Below, piece by piece: positions 35,027 through 44,849 of a stretch of 64,000 bases of DNA. The position numbers were made by a program, and so were the translations under genes. A model generated the notes under the pieces. It made no database searches, had not been told where the DNA came from, and was given only the letters and a program-made list of their open reading frames with translations. Each line of letters opens with the position of its first letter. The first letter of the stretch is position 1. Origin of the DNA: Trissonchulus latispiculum (taxonomy: Eukaryota; Nematoda; Enoplea; Enoplida; Ironidae); the NCBI GenBank assembly GCA_030248195.1, contig JASAND010000630.1, positions 1 through 64,000 of the forward strand, written 5' to 3'.

Positions 35027-38000
35027 TCATATATCCAATGGAGCCGTAGTTACTCCGTCTGCTAACACTTTCCTTTTTGGGTAGAGGTAGGGAAGGGCAT
35101 CCTTAGTTTGAAAGTATTGTATTATTTTATTGTCTATGCTTCTAAGTCCTCTGTTTTCTCCAGACATTGTATTCCCCGTTTCTAAAACATTTTTAAAATC
35201 TTCGGGGGTGTAGCTATTTAGGGCTTTGCTTACTCCTTTGTGGGAGACTTTATTCGTCTTTCCCCATGCTAGGTAAGTTTTACTACAAAGTGCTATAATC
35301 CCATCTCCGGTCCATTCCTCCTTGAACAAACCGGGTATTCGTTTCTGGCTAGGGTCTTGAACAAAGAAATCCTTGAGGGCCTTTTGCCATTGCTTTTCAT
35401 TTCTAATAGGGACACAATCACTTAAATTTTTGGAAGAGCAGGCAAAATAGAGGGAGTCCGTGTCCATTTGACACAATTGGAAAGTTTCGGGCCACAAATT
35501 TGGTTTCAGGCAATCGTAGTAGAATTGAAGCATCCTAAGCTTGGCGTACTGGTAGACGAAGAATCCCACTAACTCTGGAAGTCGGTAAACAATTTTGGAC
35601 TTCGCCGATTGAACCTCATATATCCCATTCCCTAAATCATCTAATCTCCGAAATCTCCACCCATTGACTTCCCTACTAGCCCCGGACCTTTGACAATATT
35701 TTACATCCTGGTGTTTTTCTAAGTTTGTAATTGTCCGGCCATAGTAAGAATTACCCAGAAGCTTGAACATTTCCCCTTTGAGTGCCAAATCGGGATCGGA
35801 ATCGGCTGCTGATCGGTGGTAAGTAACTTCATCTCCCAATTCTTTAAAACAGGTCTTAGGTTTGAATTCTATAGCCTGGTAAATCTTAGTAATTTTGAGT
35901 CCGTGTTTGAGATACCACTTAATTAGGGGAGTGGCCAGCAGAATTTTCTTCCCAAAGTAACTTCCAATTAGACCCCTTCTAGGCTGTGCCATTAACTCAT
36001 TCAAGTCGCAAAAGGTTTTCATATGATCTCCAATATCTTCCTTTGAAATCTCTACATTTTTGAAAATAGGGGTCATCTCAGCAAAATGTTCCTTTTTGTC
36101 TTCAGGTACCTCAATATCTACCTCAACTAATCCAAAGAACCTATTAGCTTGAATTTGGGTAACTAGTTGTGCGAAAGTAAGGACCGATCGTTTTTTAGGG
36201 AGATTGAAATGTTCCTCCATAAATTCTTGCATGTCCGACGAGTCTTTTAAGTCCTTATCAAATTCGCATTCCCATTTTTCAATTAAATCGAAACCCCCAT
36301 CCTTAATTGCCTGGGAGACTCTTTCGGTTCTTTCCCTTCTCTTCGTTCTATCTTCCGGATCCTGATTCCTATCCAATTGGCACCCATGACCGTGGAAATA
36401 GCAACCGTGAAATTGTAGGACCAGGTTCTTTTCCGAGACCCACCCATCAACTTTAGCTTTTCCTATTCTTTTTTGTCCCCCATTGTAAGCATGTTCAACT
36501 CTAACTTCCATTGCCTTAGCCATATACTCTAGCCACATTGCTTCTTTTCTGCCCTTTTGTAGCCATCTCTTGAATTTCCCATCTTCTGTGGGTTTCCATT
36601 CGGCGTACAGACCAGTGGGCATCTCTTGCATAGTGCACCAGAGGTAGAGGGCATTTGCGTCGAACCCAAAAATTTGAGCAACTTTGAACCCATTTGTAAT
36701 TTCAGTAACCCCGGCTTCATGATATCTGTGAAATACCAAACTAGGACCCCCAACGATATTATCTTTTATTAACTTGTGCCATTTTTGAGTAAATCTACTG
36801 AATAGGGGAAGGATCGTATGTTTTGGAATTTTGTTCATCATATGTTTATATGCAAGACCAGGAAGAGAGATTGCCCCACTTTTAAACATGTCAATTCCCA
36901 TAGTTTTCCAGAAGTCTACCATTTTTTCGGTTGCTTGAAGGAAGGGCCCTACATCCAGATTATTGTACCAAATTAGGAGATCCCTTACAGTTTTAAATTT
37001 ATTTTTCCTCCAGGCTGCAACTACTGCTGTGAAGTCCTCATCTGAAATTTCCTGTTGTTTCAAGGTTGAGTAGTAGAGGTCTCGATGAGGGAATCCTTTG
37101 TCAAGGAACTCGAGGGAAGTGAAAGCTTCGTAAGGGAAGGCACCCTTTTGATCCTCAATTTTGAAACCTTTTAGCCACTTTTTGTAGGAGGTACCCGCTG
37201 CTAGATAGTTTGTAATGTCTAAGAAGTACAATTTGGGGGTAGAAAGGGCCATGTAGTTGTTATTCTTTTTCACAACATACTTGGTTTCCTGGCCATTTAG
37301 GAGTAAGTTTGTAATAAGACAAGACTTTATTAGGTTCATATCAAATTTTCCTGAATTAAATCCGAGAGTGGGAACTTCCTTTAACCAGGTTTCGAATTCG
37401 GATAGAAGTTTCTCGTGTTCTGCTAGACCGGAAAGGGTGGGCTCGTACATTTCCCTAAGAAGTTCGTAGGCCTTATCGGCGATCTCCTCCATGTACTCCT
37501 TCATTCGGACCACTAAGTCGTAGGGATCTCCAGTAGTTATTAGGCAGTTTGGATTTTCATAACCTGGGACATTTGAAGCAATAGAAACTGATGCTGGGAT
37601 TAGCTCTTTTTCGTAAATCAATTTCGGGCCACTTTTCTTATCAGTCGGCTTGAACATACATTCGAAATCGTAGGCTATTCTAAAGGGGTAGTACCATTCA
37701 GGTACAGGGATTCCTAACTCACTAATTTTATCCAGGATAGTTTTAGTAGGCCCAACTCCTCCCCCAGGGAAAATGTGCTTGATGCCAACTTCGCAGCTTT
37801 TAGAGTGTCTAGTAAAGTTACCATGTTTATGAAATAACTTATCACAGTTTGAGCATTTAAAAGTTTGGGTGAATTTATTTAAATTTTTAATGAAAGAGAA
37901 GTGATTTTCGTAAATATTTAGCGCCATTTTCCTAGTATGCTTTCCGAGGGGTCTCCGAATAAGTTTGGCTGCAATCTCTGTGATTTCTTGATCTCTTTCG

Positions 38001-39319
38001 TGGTTCTGAATTACGAGTTCATTCAGGTCCTCGGGTTCTTCATCGGCTTCTTCAACTGTGGGACCAAGTTCGTAAACTGTAATTGCAATATCAAACTTTT
38101 CCTCTATCTCATCCAAGTCCTCAAGGCAGACCCCATTAAACTCCCCTCCAGGTTGTACCCATTGTTCAATTAGCTCATTAGTTCTTTCTTCTAATGCATT
38201 CAGTTTTGATCCAAAGGCAAGGGCTAGGCATCTAAAGAGGCATTTTTCATCTAGATATGGTTTTCCAGTATGATCATTTTTTACAAGAGCATTTAAACCT
38301 CGATTGTTTTTTACGTAATCCGGGAGGTATCTCGCCTCACCCACGGCATAGGAAATCAACTTGTTTATATAGAAGCAAACATTTGTAATTTGGTGGACAG
38401 TCCACTTCGTATTGGGGCGTTGCTGTCTAACCCACTCCAGGATGTCCCCTTTATCTAGCTCGTAGTAAATTTTTCCTAGATCACCTTCATTTGAAATGTG
38501 GATAGGTTCATCGAAATACCGGTTATTTCCGGATGGGTAGTAGTACCTCAATTCCCCGTCTTCAATATTCCTAAGTACAAATCCAAAGGAAAGATTAAAT
38601 TTAAACTGCCACCTCTGAAGTTTGAAAATAACTTTGACCAGGTCCTTAATCTGAGACGCGCTGTCCATCCTGAAGTTGTACCTATTCTGGATGCCAGATG
38701 AAACAAAATATCGAGTCCTAATTCTACTCCAATTTTCCCTGTAGATCTGGGCTAGGTCCTCGGGCAGATCCTTTACAATACTCCTAGTTAATTTGGGAGC
38801 GTCCTCAGTTGGGAGATTCGAAAAGTGAGTTTGTCTAAGAGTTCTGGGATCCTGGAGTTTTGGGGCTTCCCGGTGAGTTCTAAGATGTCCCTGGTAACCT
38901 TTGTATGTCCTATATTTGAAGCCGCACTTTCGGCACTCATAAGAGGCGCCCTCATTTTGATGAAATTTCCTGAAATGCCTGGTGAAATTGTGTTTTTCTG
39001 TAAAGACTTTCTCACACCTAGGACAAGGATATGCTGGTTTTGAGGAATGTTCCAGCTTGTTGTGATTTCGAAGTAGGATCAATGTGGGGAATGTTTCTTT
39101 GCAAATATGACAATAAGGGACTGAACTTCTAATAGGGGCAGGTTCTTGAGGAAGGGATTGGGCATACGTCCAGAATTCGTCAGTTCCAATGACTTCTTTT
39201 CCATCCCACTCAGTTTTTATCAGAGAGACAGCTTTATCTCTGAGAGACTTTGCAACTTGGGGGTCATCTTTCCATACCCCACTTTCAATGGCAGCATTTA
39301 ATCTTGTAATAGCAGCCAT
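35027..39319 (-). CDS. polB: Protein-primed family B DNA polymerase with N-terminal zinc fingers
   Basis: A 1430-residue uninterrupted protein that would replicate the element. Three C2H2 fingers lie at about 70-91 (C70, C73, H86, H91), 99-120 and 129-149; a fourth, CCHC-like finger lies near 488-508. The 3'-5' exonuclease motifs are YDFEC (near 548), FNSGKFDMNL (near 651) and YNNLDVGPF (near 781). Polymerase motifs are A FGFDANALY (near 885), B KLLGNSYYG (near 1185) and C MDTDSLY (near 1281), all with the expected acidic residues. Between A and B, at about 960-1015, is an insert with FHGCYFHGHGC and WECEF, resembling the Vsr-type nuclease core (inference). A CLFRCLAL motif near 360 is reminiscent of OTU-like N-terminal regions, but weakly. 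It is transcribed leftward from the promoter at 39889 and ends 37 nt before a stem-loop. Confidence 0.97.
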   Translation of the reverse strand: MAAITRLNAAIESGVWKDDPQVAKSLRDKAVSLIKTEWDGKEVIGTDEFWTYAQSLPQEPAPIRSSVPYCHICKETFPTLILLRNHNKLEHSSKPAYPCPRCEKVFTEKHNFTRHFRKFHQNEGASYECRKCGFKYRTYKGYQGHLRTHREAPKLQDPRTLRQTHFSNLPTEDAPKLTRSIVKDLPEDLAQIYRENWSRIRTRYFVSSGIQNRYNFRMDSASQIKDLVKVIFKLQRWQFKFNLSFGFVLRNIEDGELRYYYPSGNNRYFDEPIHISNEGDLGKIYYELDKGDILEWVRQQRPNTKWTVHQITNVCFYINKLISYAVGEARYLPDYVKNNRGLNALVKNDHTGKPYLDEKCLFRCLALAFGSKLNALEERTNELIEQWVQPGGEFNGVCLEDLDEIEEKFDIAITVYELGPTVEEADEEPEDLNELVIQNHERDQEITEIAAKLIRRPLGKHTRKMALNIYENHFSFIKNLNKFTQTFKCSNCDKLFHKHGNFTRHSKSCEVGIKHIFPGGGVGPTKTILDKISELGIPVPEWYYPFRIAYDFECMFKPTDKKSGPKLIYEKELIPASVSIASNVPGYENPNCLITTGDPYDLVVRMKEYMEEIADKAYELLREMYEPTLSGLAEHEKLLSEFETWLKEVPTLGFNSGKFDMNLIKSCLITNLLLNGQETKYVVKKNNNYMALSTPKLYFLDITNYLAAGTSYKKWLKGFKIEDQKGAFPYEAFTSLEFLDKGFPHRDLYYSTLKQQEISDEDFTAVVAAWRKNKFKTVRDLLIWYNNLDVGPFLQATEKMVDFWKTMGIDMFKSGAISLPGLAYKHMMNKIPKHTILPLFSRFTQKWHKLIKDNIVGGPSLVFHRYHEAGVTEITNGFKVAQIFGFDANALYLWCTMQEMPTGLYAEWKPTEDGKFKRWLQKGRKEAMWLEYMAKAMEVRVEHAYNGGQKRIGKAKVDGWVSEKNLVLQFHGCYFHGHGCQLDRNQDPEDRTKRRERTERVSQAIKDGGFDLIEKWECEFDKDLKDSSDMQEFMEEHFNLPKKRSVLTFAQLVTQIQANRFFGLVEVDIEVPEDKKEHFAEMTPIFKNVEISKEDIGDHMKTFCDLNELMAQPRRGLIGSYFGKKILLATPLIKWYLKHGLKITKIYQAIEFKPKTCFKELGDEVTYHRSAADSDPDLALKGEMFKLLGNSYYGRTITNLEKHQDVKYCQRSGASREVNGWRFRRLDDLGNGIYEVQSAKSKIVYRLPELVGFFVYQYAKLRMLQFYYDCLKPNLWPETFQLCQMDTDSLYFACSSKNLSDCVPIRNEKQWQKALKDFFVQDPSQKRIPGLFKEEWTGDGIIALCSKTYLAWGKTNKVSHKGVSKALNSYTPEDFKNVLETGNTMSGENRGLRSIDNKIIQYFQTKDALPYLYPKRKVLADGVTTAPLDI

Positions 39320-39856
39320 CTGTTTGAATGGTTTGTCAGTTATAGGAAATTCGCAAGTTATTTTTATATAAAGTTTGGCGCTTTTATGTACTTTAAGTAG
39401 TAACCGTTTGTATGCACTGTTCTAAAATTATAGTTTATATGAACTTTGCGCCTTATTAATTTCGCTTTGATAGCTTCTATTAGCTTCTTGTTAACGGGAA
39501 CTATTAAGTCTAAGAACTGTTTATATGTACTTAGTTCCTTTTATTAACTCTTCGTTTATATATATTTGAAACTTTTTCAACTCCTTGTAAATTCTTTTAT
39601 TAATTCCTCGTTTATATGAACTTCAAGTTTTCCTGTTTATATGAACTTTACCGTTTATATGTACTTGAAAAGACTTTCTCCTTTTATTAACTTTTAATCA
39701 GAATGCACACTTTTATTAACTTTCAAACTTTATAGCTTTTATGTCTGATTTCTTATAGACTTTCTTTTTTATTTAGATATTAACTTATTACTCAGTAATT
39801 AACCAATAGGACACGATTAATTAACTAATTAGAGCGCAGTAAGAGAGCTGAAAAAA

Positions 39857-39921
39857 CCGACCGCTCACGACGACAGCACGAGTCAGACTGACGAGGAGCC
39901 CGATTTTTGCGCCCTTATATA
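39857..39921 (-). promoter_or_regulatory. polB core promoter: TATA, initiator, DPE
   Basis: Reading leftward: TATATAAGG starting at 39921, then TCAGTC with the A (+1) at 39889, exactly 32 bases on, then GGTCG at +28 to +32 (39862-39858). These match the established TATA, Inr (TCAKTY) and DPE (RGWYV) consensus elements and their spacing. The predicted 5' leader is about 570 nt. A near-identical module precedes the C2H2 gene at 48456. Confidence 0.75.
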
Positions 39922-41664
39922 GTTTTTGGGACCTAGTCGCACCTGTTCCTGTCAATCAAAGATCAAAGGTGCCGCTTCCGGTGTAATCAATCAAATTTGA
40001 CAGGTAATTAATCATTTTGACAGGTGAAAGGTAAAGTTTCTAGGATGTTGAATGTAAGTTAAAGTACAAGGTATGTAAATTAAATTGAAATTAGGTTAAT
40101 TGAATAATAAAGAAAGATGAAAGTTTTGTAGAGTGGGCTTTTTGCCTTAGGCCAATTGGCTTAATTATAAGGCCTGAATCTTTGCCCATTTGCCTTTCGG
40201 GCAGGGCCAAAAAAGATGGAAAACTTCTGGAGAAAGTTCTCATTTAAACTTACACTTCAATCTTTAATAAGCTCTGGTTGCTGCATTGTCTTAGAAGGTT
40301 TCATTAGTTAGTGTTGTTTTCTCCGTTGTTTTGTTCTTTCCTTCGCTGGCCTGTTGACAGACTAAAAGGTAGAACACACTCAGGCGTACACACTCGCTAC
40401 CTAAAATTTTACGCTACGCTTTACTACGCTCATTGACTGAAAACAAGTTTTACTACGCAGACACGTACGTAGGACCACGATTTATTTAACTTGTTATAAC
40501 TTTAGCTACATTAATCGGAGTGAGGTGAAATTAACATAGTTAGATAGAGCAAAAGTAGGACTTCAAAATGGCAACAGGTAACCTCCAAAAATATGAAAAT
40601 TAATTAACCAAATATAGCTTGCAAAACTAGTCCTCTTTTACGCCTTAAATAATTCCAGATTTTGTGCTGAGAGTTTAAAGCTTTGTAGTTATTCGTAAGT
40701 TTTAGTCTGTGTGGCGTTCTTCCTATCATCAGAAAGCTGAGAATGAGATCTACTTGGCTATGTAAAAATCCCTAATTGATTATGTACCTACTGCTGGTAA
40801 TTAACATGTATAGTTTCATGTCTAAAACCTTTGTATTAAATTCAAAACCTTTATACTAACTTTGTCAGAGTCTTTAAGCCTTTGTGTTAACTTTGGTCCT
40901 ACGGTAGTGCTGGCTAGAAAGAGACCTGGACTTGATTAATTGCTTTTTGAAAGAATAAAAGAGAGATCTTTAAATGCGGATATCTTTAGATATACTGAAC
41001 GGATTTCAATGAAATAAAGACTATCACATTGCTTTCGATAAGGACTACAAAACTATATCAAACATGGCACAAAACATATTAATTGCTAGTTAGTTTAAAC
41101 AATGCATATTAGCTCTTCTTTAAAGCTTTCAAATTCAAGGTAAATATTACAACTATTTAAACAATCTTTTTGTTGTCAATCTTGCCTCATGTTTGGTATT
41201 ATTAAAATCCTCACAACAAGATCTATCTAGCTAACTAAAAATTATCACATAGCTACTTACCTATATCCTGTAATTAACGTTTATATTTTCATTCAACTTC
41301 AGCTTATACCTTTGTACTAACTTTAAAACCTTTGCACTAACTTTTGGTCTGGTTCGTAAAGTCTAGCTTTTTGACAGCTGGTTTCGTTGTTGACAGATTC
41401 TAGCCTAGTTTGTTGACAGCTGGTTTCGTCTTTGTAGATTAATGGGCATCTTAATTGCTACTGTAAAGGGTTATCTTTAAGTGGTTGTAACTTTAGTTGT
41501 ACTGTATGGATTTCAATAAAATAAAGACCAATGGATTCGCCTCGCTGAGTTCTACAAAACTACACCAAATACGGGTATGATTCACCAATATTTCGTTCAC
41601 ACTAGAACAGAGAAATTTAAGGGCATAAAAGGAGTATTCAAACAATCATAATAACTAATAAACT

Positions 41665-41692
41665 TCATAAAAACGGTCTGCTGTCCTGATCA
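41665..41692 (+). promoter_or_regulatory. Possible promoter of the right-going block
   Basis: CATAAAAACGG at 41665 is followed about 26 bases later by TCATTG, a partial initiator, 30 bp before the first ATG. No DPE match is seen. It is much weaker than the two TATA-Inr-DPE promoters. Confidence 0.35.
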
Positions 41693-41720
41693 TTGCGTTT
41701 TACAACTTACAAGCTTCACA

Positions 41721-42107
41721 ATGAACCCAAACAAGGACGTCTTACATTGCGTATTCACTGTCTTACTAATCCTAGCCTTCATACTTAGTTTCTCTTTCAA
41801 TATTTGGCTTTGTACAGGCAGTTGCAAGGAGCCACTTCGTTTAGACTACCAAACAGATGGAAGGATACGAATCTCCAAACAAGGGAAACATGTTTATTAC
41901 ACGGCCCCGGAATTTAACACCATTCTAGACCTGTATTACGAATGCACTATAAGGAAATGTATAACCGCCACAGCTACGCACTGCCCCTTCATTTCAGAGG
42001 TTCACAACTTCCAAATATGTCTTGACGTCAATAAAAACGTAAAAAGCGCTTACCTTGGACCTATTTATCTTACAAAAAGCGAACTCAATGACTTGTATTC
42101 CTTGTAA
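41721..42107 (+). CDS. Small single-pass membrane protein, Polinton orphan
   Basis: 128 residues, first gene of the right-going block. An N-terminal hydrophobic helix at about 9-31 (CVFTVLLILAFILSF) is followed by a hydrophilic, cysteine-containing domain with CTIRKCI and a second cysteine near the middle. This looks like a signal-anchored protein with its bulk outside the cytosol. I do not recognise the family. It overlaps the ATPase start by 20 bp, and an AATAAAAACG word sits near its 3' end. A virion-membrane or host-interaction role is only speculation. Confidence 0.75.
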   Translation: MNPNKDVLHCVFTVLLILAFILSFSFNIWLCTGSCKEPLRLDYQTDGRIRISKQGKHVYYTAPEFNTILDLYYECTIRKCITATATHCPFISEVHNFQICLDVNKNVKSAYLGPIYLTKSELNDLYSL

Positions 42108-42735
42108 CTTTCTTTACTTTAAGCACCCCTTCACCTGCATGGTCTCAGCCCCGACAAAAGCTGGGAAGACTACGTTCGTATCAAAACTTGTTAAAAATGC
42201 ACATAGACTGATAAGACCTCCCCCGAAAAGGGTTATTTGGTGTTTTACGGAGTGGCAAGCGGCCTATGAAAAAATTAACGCAGAGTTTGTTGAGGGTTTA
42301 CCTGACTTGGAACAGCTTAAAGGGAACACAGAACCAATTTTACTAATTCTTGACGACCTAATGGATGAAGTAAAAAAGGATTCTAAACTGGTTCGACTTT
42401 TCACCCGGGGATGCCATCACTGGTCCTGCAGTGTCGTACACATCACCCAAGACTTATTTTATGATAAACAAAGAACTAACCGAATAAACTGCCAATACAT
42501 AGTTTTAATGAAAAATCCAGCAGATAAGCTGACAGCAATGAACCTCGCCCGACAAATGTTTCCGACTAACACAACTTACTTTATGGAATCTTTCAACCAC
42601 GCAACCTCAAAACCCCACGGTTATCTCTTAATTGACCTCGACCAAGAAACCCCAGAGCAGTACAGGCTTAGGACAGATATTTTCGATCGAACCGGAGTTT
42701 ACCTACCGAAACCAATAAAAACGCGGAATCAATAA
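42088..42735 (+). CDS. Genome-packaging ATPase (FtsK/HerA, A32-like)
   Basis: A P-loop ATPase expected to drive DNA into the capsid. The ATG at 42088 is preferred over the upstream TTG, giving 215 residues. Walker A is APTKAGKT at residues 21-28 and Walker B is ILLILDD at 84-90. The length and the order hydrophobic strand, P-loop, Walker B fit the compact Polinton/adenovirus-like packaging ATPases. The 3' end runs into a cluster of AATAAAAACG words. Confidence 0.92.
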   Translation: MTCIPCNFLYFKHPFTCMVSAPTKAGKTTFVSKLVKNAHRLIRPPPKRVIWCFTEWQAAYEKINAEFVEGLPDLEQLKGNTEPILLILDDLMDEVKKDSKLVRLFTRGCHHWSCSVVHITQDLFYDKQRTNRINCQYIVLMKNPADKLTAMNLARQMFPTNTTYFMESFNHATSKPHGYLLIDLDQETPEQYRLRTDIFDRTGVYLPKPIKTRNQ

Positions 42736-42800
42736 AAACAGGGGAGAATCAATAAAAACGCGATAAACAAGAAGCATTGATAATCAATAAAAACGCAAAA
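42708..42800 (+). promoter_or_regulatory. AATAAAAACG repeat cluster at the ATPase 3' end
   Basis: Four AATAAAAA-core words start between 42714 and 42790, the last just before the next ATG. Each contains the poly(A) signal AATAAA. They may be tandem poly(A) signals of the upstream genes or TATA-like elements of the next gene. Similar words end or precede other genes in the block (42028, 43771, 48735, 49431). Confidence 0.45.
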
Positions 42801-43135
42801 TGGCTAAACGATTTGAAAGTAATCTTCCCTGTCTTATACACCTCTGTAACTGTAACAAAAAGGTGAGAGAAGCTATCATTGAAAGCAGTGATCTTAGTTT
42901 AATCAGAACGATTCTAGACTGCATTGAGAACGTACTTTCTGGAAACGTTGAACTGTCAGAAGCAGACAAAAGAGCTCTACGCAAACACGTAAATATATTG
43001 CGAACTTTGAGAGATAAGAAAGTAAAACTTAAGGACAAAAAGCAAATTATAATTCAAAAGGGTGGCTTTATTCCCGCTCTCCTCGGTCCACTAATTGGAA
43101 TAGTCAGTGGTATTGCAAGCAGTTTTATAAAGTAA
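42800..43135 (+). CDS. Conserved small Polinton protein with hydrophobic C terminus
   Basis: 111 residues. The N-terminal two thirds is helical and basic; the C terminus after KGGF is a hydrophobic Gly/Ile-rich stretch (IPALLGPLIGIVSG) that could insert in or lyse membranes. Proteins with this layout (helical region, KK-rich linker, GGF, then hydrophobic tail) sit next to the ATPase in many animal Polintons as I recall them. A minor virion protein role is plausible but unproven. The stop overlaps the next start (TAATG). Confidence 0.8.
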   Translation: MAKRFESNLPCLIHLCNCNKKVREAIIESSDLSLIRTILDCIENVLSGNVELSEADKRALRKHVNILRTLRDKKVKLKDKKQIIIQKGGFIPALLGPLIGIVSGIASSFIK

Positions 43136-43809
43136 TGGAGTATTCGATCCTAGTAAAACCAGAAGAGTTTGATCAGCACCAGGACGTTCTTGAAAAGGAT
43201 GTAGTTCAAAAGTTGAAAAGCAAAGACTCAGCAGATACAAAGCTCAAAAAGTACCAGCAGGCCAATTATAGAAGACGATTTTTAAAGGAAAAGCCCTATA
43301 AATTAGACATAACCACTACGGAACCAAAGCCTCTTCCCGACATTGTCTCAACTCTACCAATAACTCTACAAAGTAAAGGGAAAAATCTCATTGACTTTAT
43401 ACAATCTATTCCTGACTTTAAAGTGAACGAGAAAGGGGAAATTGAATATAAGGGTAAATCCGAGCCGGGTTCTAGAATTTTTGACCTAATCCACGACTTT
43501 GTGCGCAACCGTAAAACTGTCTCTCCGGCTAAGGGTTGGGAATTGTTCGCTGAGGCTCTGAGGGAAAGTAACGTCCCCCGGGAGTTTATCGGCAATCGCC
43601 AACGCTGGGAAGCAATAAAAGGCACCCCTTCCATAACAGACACAGTCGAAAGGATACGAAAAGTTAGGCAGAGACTTCAATTTGGAACGGGACGCGAGCA
43701 ACCTAAAACGAAACGAAGACGAAAACGTGCAAACAACAAAGCGAGCAAAGGCAAAAAACACTTTAACTTCAATAAAGCACTGACAAAACTAAAATGGAAG
43801 ACCTTCTAA
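43135..43809 (+). CDS. Conserved Polinton protein with strongly basic C terminus
   Basis: 224 residues. The central part has the pattern LIDFIQSIPDFKVNEKGEI then PGSRIFDLIHDFVR and VPREFIGNRQRW, a motif series I associate with a widespread Polinton protein between the ATPase and integrase. The C terminus is rich in Lys/Arg (TKRRRKRANNK), suggesting nuclear targeting or DNA binding as a core protein. Function is not established. It overlaps the integrase by 16 bp. Confidence 0.85.
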   Translation: MEYSILVKPEEFDQHQDVLEKDVVQKLKSKDSADTKLKKYQQANYRRRFLKEKPYKLDITTTEPKPLPDIVSTLPITLQSKGKNLIDFIQSIPDFKVNEKGEIEYKGKSEPGSRIFDLIHDFVRNRKTVSPAKGWELFAEALRESNVPREFIGNRQRWEAIKGTPSITDTVERIRKVRQRLQFGTGREQPKTKRRRKRANNKASKGKKHFNFNKALTKLKWKTF

Positions 43810-44849
43810 CCAAATTATATTACGATCCCACCCAACCCTCGGCATTTTCTGGGATAAATTCTTTGGCAAAAGCAGCAGGGGTTTCTCAAAAACAGGTCAG
43901 AGGATGGCTCAGCAAGCAGTATACCTACTCTGTCCACAAACCAATTAAGCGAAAGTATGCCCACCTTAGTTATATATTCCATGATATAGATGAGCAGTGG
44001 CAAATTGACTTAGCAGACATGGCAAACCTAGCTGACCAAAACGACGATTACCACTTCCTACTCACCTGTATTGACGGCTTCAGCAAGTACGCCTGGGTAG
44101 AGCCCGTAAAAGGCAAATCGGGGGCTGACATCACAGCGGCGTTTGAAAACATTCTAGCTCAGGGACGCAAACCCCAGAAAGTGTTAAGTGACAGAGGGAA
44201 AGAGTTTCAGAATAAAAAGTTCCAAAATTTACTAAAATCAAAGGACATTCGCTACTACACCTGCAATAACCCAGACATTAAATGTAGCATAGTTGAACGT
44301 TTTAACAGAACCCTGAAGACAAAAATATGGAAGTACTTTACTCGAACAAGGAGCTACAGGTACCTAGACGTCCTTCAGAGTTTCGTAAGTGGTTATAACA
44401 ATTCAAAGCACCGTACAATTAAAATGACTCCAACTGAGGCTTCTAAGCAAGAGAATGAGGGGAAGGTAAGGGAGATCTTTCTAGGTAGGCATTCTAAGTT
44501 GAAAAAGCAGTTTAAAATAGGTGATATCGTTCGAATAAGTAAGACTAAAGGGAGATTTGAGAAAGGCTATCTACCAAATTGGTCCGAGGAACTTTTCAAA
44601 ATAAAGGCAATTCACCCTAGCGGAATGTACGAACTTGAAGACCTAGCCGAAGAGCCAATTCAGGGTCTATTCTATCCCGAGGAGTTACAAAAAGTAGATA
44701 AACCAGACTCTTATTGGGTTGAGAAGATAATAAAAACTAGAAAAAGGGGCAGGAAAAAAGAGTATTTTGTCAAGTGGCTAGGCTATCCAGAAAAATTTAA
44801 TAGTTGGATATCTGAAGATGACGGATTTCTATATGTTCCTCCCCAGTAA
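43794..44849 (+). CDS. Retroviral-type integrase with C-terminal chromodomain
   Basis: 351 residues; joins element DNA to the host chromosome and makes the 6-bp duplication. The catalytic triad is complete and correctly spaced: D72 in QIDLADM, D133 in LSDRGKEF, E168 in VERFNRTLK, i.e. DD35E. Residues 305-345 form a chromodomain (YWVEKIIKTRK, then YFVKWLGYP and SWISEDD) that could bind histone marks and guide targeting. The N terminus is helix-turn-helix-like. It overlaps the next gene by 32 bp. An intact triad supports mobility. Confidence 0.96.
   Translation: MEDLLTKLYYDPTQPSAFSGINSLAKAAGVSQKQVRGWLSKQYTYSVHKPIKRKYAHLSYIFHDIDEQWQIDLADMANLADQNDDYHFLLTCIDGFSKYAWVEPVKGKSGADITAAFENILAQGRKPQKVLSDRGKEFQNKKFQNLLKSKDIRYYTCNNPDIKCSIVERFNRTLKTKIWKYFTRTRSYRYLDVLQSFVSGYNNSKHRTIKMTPTEASKQENEGKVREIFLGRHSKLKKQFKIGDIVRISKTKGRFEKGYLPNWSEELFKIKAIHPSGMYELEDLAEEPIQGLFYPEELQKVDKPDSYWVEKIIKTRKRGRKKEYFVKWLGYPEKFNSWISEDDGFLYVPPQ

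Larger units (their letters stand above)
39320..41720. promoter_or_regulatory. Central divergent control region of the Polinton
   Basis: This is 2.4 kb without genes, between the left-going polymerase and the right-going block. Bases 39430-39760 alternate GTTTATATGWACTT (about 6 copies) with CTTTTATTAACTT (about 5). Bases 40830-40905 and 41305-41352 have CCTTTGTAYTAACTTT variants (about 5). TTTTGACAGCTGGTTTCGT and TTGTTGACAGCTGGTTTCGT lie at about 41369-41430. An imperfect 100-bp direct repeat pairs 40965-41075 with 41470-41580 (shared TGGATTTCAATRAAATAAAGAC). Confidence 0.7.
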
